Program-made: the position numbers and the translations under genes | Origin: Microbacterium sp. 3J1 | GTDB taxonomy: Bacteria; Actinomycetota; Actinomycetes; Actinomycetales; Microbacteriaceae | Assembly: GCF_001049495.1 (NCBI RefSeq) | Contig: NZ_CDWI01000009.1 | Location: forward strand, 62,001 to 126,000 | DNA: 64,000 nucleotides | Direction of reading: 5' to 3' | Shown here: one piece after another, positions 58,617 through 64,000 of the stretch | How the letters are laid out: each line of letters starts with the position of its first letter | How positions within the stretch are numbered: position 1 is the stretch's first letter | Notes under the pieces: model-generated | Databases searched by the model: none | The model's input: only the letters and a program-made list of their open reading frames with translations | Told to the model about the DNA's origin: nothing

Positions 58617-61153
58617 TCCGTCTCCTCCAGGTGCGTGAGCTCGGGCTCCCCGGCGAGGGGGAGCGAGATGACCATCGTGAGTCCACCGCCGGGGGTGTCC
58701 TCGGGTGTCAGAGTACCGCCCATGCCCTCGGTGAATCCGCGCGACAGGGCGAGTCCGAGGCCGAGCCCGGTGGTGTTGTCGGTGTCGCCGAAACGCTGGA
58801 ACGGCTGGAAGATCTCGTCGCGCTTCTCGGCGGGCACGCCCCGGCCCCGGTCGATGATGCGGATCTCCGCGCGCTCGCCGAGGGTGCTGGTCGACACGAT
58901 CACCCGGCTGCCGGTCGGCGCGTGGCGGTGGGCGTTCGCGATGACGTTGACCAGCACGCGCTGCAGCAGCACGGGGTCGGCTGCGATGGGGGGTGCAGAG
59001 GTGTCGAGGGCGAGCTCCACGTCGTCGGGTCCGAGTCCGAGTTCGTCGACCGCGGCGAGGATGGGGCCGGCGGCGTCGAGCCGCATGATCGACACCGCGA
59101 GCACACCGGCCTGCACACGACTGACGTCGAGGAGGTCCGTGACCAGCGACGACAGGGTGGCGAGGCTCTCGTCGGCGGTGGCCAGCAGCTCCTCCCGATC
59201 GGATGCCGACAGCGAGTGCGCCGCACGGAGTCCGCCGATCGCGGCCACGGCAGAGGCGAGGGGGCGGCGGAGGTCGTGGCTCACCGCCGAGAGCAGGGCG
59301 CTGCGCACCTGGTCGGTCTCGGCCAGTGCCGCGGCCTCTTTCGCCGTCGCCCGCAGGTCGGTGTGCTCGATCGCGGCGGCCAGTTGCGCGACGATCGCGT
59401 CGAGCAGCCTTCGGGCGGGGGTGTCGAGCGGCTCCCCGTGCAGTTCGAGCACAGCGGGTGAGGATCCGCCGGTCCCGACCGGGATCGAGGTCGCGCGGTC
59501 GTCGGCCACGGGTTCGCCGTCGCTCGCGAGCACCTCGCCGTCGGGGGTGAGCAGGCGCACACCGCTGAGCCCGAACGCCTCTCGGGTGCGAGTGACGAGC
59601 GCGAGCACGGCGTTGTCGCCGCGCAGCACGTTGCCCGCCACGGCGGCCAGCAGCTCTGCTTCAGCCGCGGCCCGTTGCGCTGTGCGCGCCCGGCGTGCGG
59701 CCTGATCGACGATGATGCTGACGAGCACCGCGATGATCACGTAGAGCGCGAGAGCGATGACGTGCAGCGGATGCGCGATCGTGATCGTGAAGATCGGCGC
59801 GACGAAAAGGAAGTCCAGGGTCACGCCTGACAGCACCGCGGCGAAGACGGCGGGGCGCAGTCCGCCCACGAGCGCGACGACCACCACGAGCAGTTGGAAC
59901 GCGAGCACCTCGACGGTGATCGATTCGGGGCTGCGGTACGCGAACATCGCCCAGGAGAGCAGGGGGCCGAAGACCAGCGCCACCGCGAAGCCGAGGAGCT
60001 GCCGGCGCCAGCCGAGGGCTCCTCCGGTGATGCGCGGCAGCGCGACGCGTCCGCCCGCCGCGGCGTGCGTGACGATGTGCACGTCGATGTCGCCCGAACG
60101 GCGGATCACTTCGGAGCCGATGCCGGGTCCGGTGAGTGCGGCGGCGAGGCGTCCGCGGCGGCTGACGCCGATGACGAGCTGGGTGGCATCCGCTCCCTGT
60201 GCGAACTCGACCAGCGTGCCGGGGATGTCATCGCCGATGATCTGGTGGAAGCTGCCGCCGAGCGATTCGACGAGACTGCGCTGCGCCGCGAGGGCTCCCG
60301 GCGTCTCGTCGCGCAGACCGTCCTGGGCGGCGATGTGCACGGCGAGCAGCTCGCCGCCGGCAGACCGTGCGGCGATCCGCGCGCCGCGCCGCAGCAGCGT
60401 CTCGCCCTCGGGCCCACCGGTCAGGGCCACGACGACGCGCTCGCGCGCCTGCCAGGTGCCCTCGATGCCGTGGTCGGCGCGGTAGCTGCGCAGGGCGCTG
60501 TCGACCTCGTCTGCCAGCCACAGGAGCGCCAGCTCGCGGAGCGCGGTGAGGTTGCCGAGCCGGAAGTAGTTCGAGAGCGCCGCGTCGATCCGCTCTGCGG
60601 GATACACGAGCCCGGCCGACAGGCGGTCGCGCAGCGACTGCGGGGCGAGGTCGACGACCTCGATCTCGTCGGCGGCCCGCACCACGGCATCCGGGATCGT
60701 CTCCTGCTGAGCGACGCCGGTGATCTTCTCGACCACGGCGTTGAGAGATTCGATGTGCTGCACGTTGACGGTCGTGATCACGTCGATGCCGGCGCCCAGC
60801 AGCGCATCGACGTCCTGCCAGCGCTTCGTGTTCGCGGAGCCCGGGGTGTTCGTGTGCGCCAGCTCGTCGACGAGGGCGATCTCCGGTCGGCGCTCGAGCA
60901 CCGCATCCAGGTCCATCTCGCTGAGCGGCACCCCGCGGTGCTGATCGACGCGCCGCGGGACCTCAGGGATGCCGATGGTCTGCGCGGCCGTCGCCGCCCG
61001 CTCGTGCGTCTCGACGATCGCGATCACGACGTCGCGGCCCTCGTTCAGCAGGCGCTTGCCCTCGGCGAGCATCTCGAAGGTCTTGCCGACGCCGGGCGCT
61101 GCGCCGAGCAGAACCCGCAGTCGACCGCGTCGCGCGTGGCGATCTGCGCTCAT
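58613..61153 (-). CDS. kdpD: Potassium sensor histidine kinase KdpD
   Basis: An 846-residue membrane sensor kinase. KdpD N-terminal domain with Walker A LGAAPGVGKTFEML at about residues 13-26 and VDELAHTNTPGS; universal-stress-protein-like domain to about 370; four helices (DUF4118: LLGFAVALVFGPLLSWAMFAY..., ...LHVIALALYVIIAVLVSIIVDQAARR) at about 385-485; GAF-like segment; H-box VSHDLRRPLASAVA with His near 625; ATPase GLGLGLALSRGFTEGMGG. It phosphorylates KdpE under K+ limitation. Overlaps kdpC and kdpE by 4 bp each. Confidence 0.95.
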   Translation of the reverse strand: MSADRHARRGRLRVLLGAAPGVGKTFEMLAEGKRLLNEGRDVVIAIVETHERAATAAQTIGIPEVPRRVDQHRGVPLSEMDLDAVLERRPEIALVDELAHTNTPGSANTKRWQDVDALLGAGIDVITTVNVQHIESLNAVVEKITGVAQQETIPDAVVRAADEIEVVDLAPQSLRDRLSAGLVYPAERIDAALSNYFRLGNLTALRELALLWLADEVDSALRSYRADHGIEGTWQARERVVVALTGGPEGETLLRRGARIAARSAGGELLAVHIAAQDGLRDETPGALAAQRSLVESLGGSFHQIIGDDIPGTLVEFAQGADATQLVIGVSRRGRLAAALTGPGIGSEVIRRSGDIDVHIVTHAAAGGRVALPRITGGALGWRRQLLGFAVALVFGPLLSWAMFAYRSPESITVEVLAFQLLVVVVALVGGLRPAVFAAVLSGVTLDFLFVAPIFTITIAHPLHVIALALYVIIAVLVSIIVDQAARRARTAQRAAAEAELLAAVAGNVLRGDNAVLALVTRTREAFGLSGVRLLTPDGEVLASDGEPVADDRATSIPVGTGGSSPAVLELHGEPLDTPARRLLDAIVAQLAAAIEHTDLRATAKEAAALAETDQVRSALLSAVSHDLRRPLASAVAAIGGLRAAHSLSASDREELLATADESLATLSSLVTDLLDVSRVQAGVLAVSIMRLDAAGPILAAVDELGLGPDDVELALDTSAPPIAADPVLLQRVLVNVIANAHRHAPTGSRVIVSTSTLGERAEIRIIDRGRGVPAEKRDEIFQPFQRFGDTDNTTGLGLGLALSRGFTEGMGGTLTPEDTPGGGLTMVISLPLAGEPELTHLEETE

Positions 61154-61752
61154 TCGCCCTCCCGCTCATCGAGCGCGAGATTGAGTTCGGCGACGTTGAC
61201 GTGCTCGTCGCCGAGGAATCCCAGATCCCGCCCTTGAATCCTAGACTCCACAAGGGCGCGCACCTCCTGTTCGGGCAGGTCGCGCGCCTCGGCGACGCGC
61301 GCCACCTGCAGCAGTGCGAACGCGACGCTGATGTGCGGGTCGAGGCCTGAACCGGATGCCGTCACGGCGTCGGCCGGGACCTGCGACGCGTCGACGCCGT
61401 CGCGCTCGGCGATCATGGCCGTGCGCTCCTCGATCGCGGCGACGAGGTCGGGGTTCTCCGGGCCGAGGTTGCTGCCGCTCGAGCCGGCGCCGTCGTAGCC
61501 GTCGCCGGCCGCCGACGGGCGGGACTGGAAGTACTCCGGCAGCGCCTCGCCGTCGGCATCCGTGAAGGACTGCCCGATCAGCGAGCTGCCCTTGTCGCCG
61601 GGAAGGGGAGATCCGTTCGCCTGGAACGGCAGGAGGAGCTGCCCGAGGCCGGTGACGACGAGCGTGTAGCCGACGCCGAGCACGAGCGTGAGCACGAGCA
61701 TCGCGCGGACGGCGACACCGGCGGTGCGGACCACGGTGCGGGAGGAGGACAT
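61150..61752 (-). CDS. kdpC: Potassium-transporting ATPase subunit KdpC
   Basis: A 200-residue single-pass subunit: one N-terminal helix (VAVRAMLVLTLVLGVGYTLVVTGLGQLL) and an extracellular domain with LIGQSFTDADGEALPEYFQSRPSAAG, VPADAVTASGSGLDPHISVAFALLQVARVAEARDLPEQEVRALVE, ending in a conserved VNVAELNLAL. It stabilises the KdpFABC complex and aids K+ and ATP binding. It follows kdpB by 43 bp and overlaps kdpD by 4 bp. Confidence 0.95.
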   Translation of the reverse strand: MSSSRTVVRTAGVAVRAMLVLTLVLGVGYTLVVTGLGQLLLPFQANGSPLPGDKGSSLIGQSFTDADGEALPEYFQSRPSAAGDGYDGAGSSGSNLGPENPDLVAAIEERTAMIAERDGVDASQVPADAVTASGSGLDPHISVAFALLQVARVAEARDLPEQEVRALVESRIQGRDLGFLGDEHVNVAELNLALDEREGE

Positions 61753-61795
61753 GGGATGCCTTTCGGAAGCGTGGAGGAAGCGAGTCGGGCGCCGG

Positions 61796-64000
61796 TCAGA
61801 AGCCGGGGATGAGGGTGATGAGGAGGTCGATGAGCTTGATGCCGATGAATGGCGCGATGACCCCGCCGAGGCCGTAGACGAGCAGGTTGCGCTGCAGGAT
61901 CTGCGAGGCGCTCGCCGGCCGGTACTTCACGCCCCGCAGCGCGAGCGGAATGAGGAACACGATCACGATGGCGTTGAAGATGATCGCGCTGGTGACGGCG
62001 GATGCCGGCGAGTGCAACTGCATGATGTTGAGCACCGCGAGCCCGGGGAAGACGCCCATGAACATCGCCGGGATGATGGCGAAGTACTTCGCGATGTCGT
62101 TCGCGAGCGAGAACGTCGTGAGCGCGCCACGCGTGATGAGCAGCTGCTTGCCGATGCGCACGATGTCGATGAGCTTGGTCGGGTCCGAGTCGAGGTCGAC
62201 CATGTTGCCGGCCTCCTTCGCGGCCGACGTTCCGGTGTTCATCGCGACGCCGACATCGGCCTGAGCGAGTGCCGGCGCGTCGTTGGTGCCGTCGCCGGTC
62301 ATCGCGACGAGGCGTCCGCCCTCCTGCTCGCGCTTGATCAGCTCGAGCTTCTGCTCGGGGGTGGCTTCGGCGAGGAAGTCGTCGACACCCGCCTCCTTCG
62401 CGATCGCGGCGGCGGTCAGCGGGTTGTCGCCCGTGATCATGACCGTGCGGATGCCCATGCTGCGCAGTTCCTCGAAGCGCTCACGCAGGCCATCCTTGAC
62501 GATGTCCTTCAGGTGCACGACGCCGAGGACCCGGCCCTCCGGAGCGTCCACCTGGCTGGCGATCGCACGATCGGCTGGCTGGGCGTCGGCATCCGTCCCG
62601 CCATCCGTGCTCCGACCAGCCATCCGGACGGAGGACGGGCCGGCGGACGTGCCCGAGGACGTGCCGGAGGACGGGCCGACGGACGGGCCGACGGACGGGC
62701 CGGAGGACGTGCCGACGGACGTGCCGGAGGACGTACCGACGGACGTACCCGCGGCCCGCTTGACGGCGACCACCAGCGGCGTGCCACCGCTCGACGCGAC
62801 GCCGTCGGTGAGCGACGTCAGCTCGGCATCCGTCTCGTGTCCGAGCCACGCGGCGATCGCCGACCCGGCACCCTTGCGGATCTCCGTGCCGTCGGCGAGA
62901 TCGAGCCCGGACATGCGGGTCTGCGCGGTGAAGGGCACGATGACGGCATCCGCCGGTTCCTCGACACGGATGCCGTGGGCGGCCGCCAGCTCGACGATCG
63001 AGGCTCCTTCGGGCGTGGGGTCGGCGAGCGACGACAGGGCCGCGAGTCGCAGCAGCTCGTCGGCGTCCACTCCGGTGAGCCGCAGCACCTCGTGGGCGCG
63101 GCGGTTGCCGTAGGTGATCGTGCCGGTCTTGTCGAGCAGCAGGGTCGTGACGTCGCCGGCGGCCTCGACCGCGCGGCCCGACATGGCGAGCACGTTGCGC
63201 TGCACGAGACGGTCCATACCGGCGATGCCGATGGCCGACAGCAGGGCGCCGATCGTGGTCGGGATCAGGCAGACCAGCAGGGCGATGAGCACCGGGATGC
63301 TGGCGGGCGACGCCGCGTACGAGGCGATGGGGTTGAGCGCGAGCACGACGATGACGAACACGATCGACAGGCTCGCGAGCAGGATGTTGAGCGCGATCTC
63401 GTTGGGCGTGCGCTGGCGGCTGGCTCCCTCGACGAGGGCGATCATGCGGTCGACGAACGTCTCACCGGGCTTCGAGGTGATGCGCACGACGATGCGGTCC
63501 GACAGCACACGGGTGCCACCGGTGACGGCGCTGCGGTCGCCGCCGGACTCGCGGATCACCGGGGCGCTCTCGCCCGTGATGGCCGATTCGTCGACGGTGG
63601 CTATACCTGCGACGATGTCGCCGTCGCCCGGGATCAGCTCGCCCGCCGTGACGATCACGACGTCGTCGCGCTGCAGTTCGGCCGACGAGACCTCGACCGT
63701 CTCGGAGCGCTCCGCCGTGGCATCCGTGGCGCCGTCGTACCGGACGACGCGTCGGGCCATCGTGCTGGTGCGGGTCTTGCGCAGGCTCGCGGCCTGCGCC
63801 TTGCCGCGGCCTTCGGCCACCGACTCGGCGACGTTGGCGAACAGCACCGTCAGCCACAGCCAGATCGCGATGCCCCAGGTGAAAGGAGCGGGCACGGGGG
63901 TTCCGCCCGAGTCGGCGGGGCCGCCGAGGAACGGCTCGGCGATCGCGAGCACGGTGGTGAAGGCGGCACCGACCCAGACGAGCAGCATCACGGGGTTGCG
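61796..64000 (-). CDS. kdpB: Potassium-transporting ATPase subunit KdpB (5' end outside window), with insertion
   Basis: The catalytic P-type ATPase subunit of Kdp; 735 codons are visible and the first residues are missing beyond the right edge (the window starts at [14 protein letters not shown]). It shows the TGES loop ([15 protein letters not shown]), the phosphorylation site [24 protein letters not shown] and [12 protein letters not shown]. In the nucleotide-binding domain, after [11 protein letters not shown] and before [18 protein letters not shown], an insert of about 75 residues is present. It consists of a 40-residue Gly-Ser/Thr-Ser repeat and a linker of repeat origin. Normal KdpB has none. 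The frame stays open, so the protein is likely made. Confidence 0.93.
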   Translation of the reverse strand, partial: RNPVMLLVWVGAAFTTVLAIAEPFLGGPADSGGTPVPAPFTWGIAIWLWLTVLFANVAESVAEGRGKAQAASLRKTRTSTMARRVVRYDGATDATAERSETVEVSSAELQRDDVVIVTAGELIPGDGDIVAGIATVDESAITGESAPVIRESGGDRSAVTGGTRVLSDRIVVRITSKPGETFVDRMIALVEGASRQRTPNEIALNILLASLSIVFVIVVLALNPIASYAASPASIPVLIALLVCLIPTTIGALLSAIGIAGMDRLVQRNVLAMSGRAVEAAGDVTTLLLDKTGTITYGNRRAHEVLRLTGVDADELLRLAALSSLADPTPEGASIVELAAAHGIRVEEPADAVIVPFTAQTRMSGLDLADGTEIRKGAGSAIAAWLGHETDAELTSLTDGVASSGGTPLVVAVKRAAGTSVGTSSGTSVGTSSGPSVGPSVGPSSGTSSGTSAGPSSVRMAGRSTDGGTDADAQPADRAIASQVDAPEGRVLGVVHLKDIVKDGLRERFEELRSMGIRTVMITGDNPLTAAAIAKEAGVDDFLAEATPEQKLELIKREQEGGRLVAMTGDGTNDAPALAQADVGVAMNTGTSAAKEAGNMVDLDSDPTKLIDIVRIGKQLLITRGALTTFSLANDIAKYFAIIPAMFMGVFPGLAVLNIMQLHSPASAVTSAIIFNAIVIVFLIPLALRGVKYRPASASQILQRNLLVYGLGGVIAPFIGIKLIDLLITLIPGF
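62549..62600. repeat. Intergenic-type repeat copy inside kdpB
   Basis: From 62549 to 62569 the sequence is identical to 22822-22842 in the intergenic hairpin element, followed by a further GGCTGGCTG match. It encodes part of the KdpB insert ([10 protein letters not shown] on the minus strand). This suggests that part of the insert came from a mobile or recombining repeat. Confidence 0.7.
62631..62750. repeat. 12-bp tandem repeat, ten copies, in kdpB
   Basis: Ten 12-bp units of the type (GAG/ACG)GACG(T/G)GCCG, each four codons, encode [12 protein letters not shown] and similar units on the minus strand. They make a 40-residue low-complexity loop within the nucleotide-binding domain of KdpB. 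Copy number likely varies between strains. Confidence 0.92.

Noticed and set aside
61796..64000. A frameshift or broken kdpB because of the internal repeats.
   Set aside because: The frame is continuous from the right edge to the stop and all P-type ATPase motifs are intact; it is an in-frame insertion.

Overview
The window is chromosomal DNA from a high-GC actinobacterium. GC is high throughout, third codon positions are strongly G/C, GTG starts are frequent, and gene families match Microbacteriaceae, most likely Microbacterium or a close relative. The placement rests on gene content and codon style, not on a marker gene. I see no rRNA, tRNA, phage, transposase or CRISPR array. Coding density is about 90%, with both strands used in short operons.

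Layout. 0-2 kb: an ECF42-like sigma factor with its DGPF/YCII partner, then a PadR regulator and an ABC1/UbiB kinase. 4-8 kb: a BCCT osmolyte transporter, an array of tandem repeats, and an SDR/DUF2867 protein. 8-10.8 kb: a small regulon of two MarR genes, CsbD, small proteins and a DUF7882-type protein, tied together by ACTAG-N5-CTAGT operator sites. 10.8-18 kb: an MFS transporter, SDR, zinc alcohol dehydrogenase, an ArsR + AHSA1 module, and TetR/DoxX divergent from an FAD monooxygenase. 18-23 kb: RNase HI with an extra C-terminal domain, small unknown genes, an emfourin inhibitor next to a protealysin-type M4 protease, and an SDR carrying a zinc ribbon. 23-26.6 kb: HxlR/azoreductase, then a two-component system divergent from a VanY-like D,D-carboxypeptidase. 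26.6-35.5 kb: a DUF3516 helicase, deoD, putP, a DNA alkylation repair protein, a FUSC transporter, manganese catalase and an SRPBCC protein. 36-39 kb: a large ATPase-LuxR regulator and a cold-shock protein.

39.2-44.3 kb is an iron-siderophore uptake operon (binding protein, two permeases, ATPase, siderophore-interacting reductase) behind an IdeR/DtxR-like box. 44.8-54.7 kb is a galactan-utilisation locus. A LacI repressor faces three near-identical palindromes, followed by GH42 beta-galactosidase, a sugar-binding lipoprotein, two permeases and a secreted GH53 endo-galactanase. GH53 would cut galactan outside the cell, the ABC system would import the oligomers, and GH42 would finish them inside. 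No ATPase gene is present. 54.9-57.8 kb holds a TetR/alpha-beta hydrolase pair with two operators, a tandem-repeat block and a TspO-like membrane protein. 57.9-64 kb is the kdp potassium system (kdpE, kdpD, kdpC and part of kdpB) on the minus strand.

The most unusual layer is repetitive. There are four dispersed inverted-repeat elements of about 87-104 bp with a shared CGTGCA-NN-ATTCAGCA end. There are several unrelated tandem arrays (22, 85, 130 and 137 bp periods). Repeat sequence has also entered coding regions in frame: a GGCTCAGGGACCCAG-like motif in three proteins, and an insertion of about 75 residues in KdpB whose flank matches an intergenic hairpin 40 kb away.
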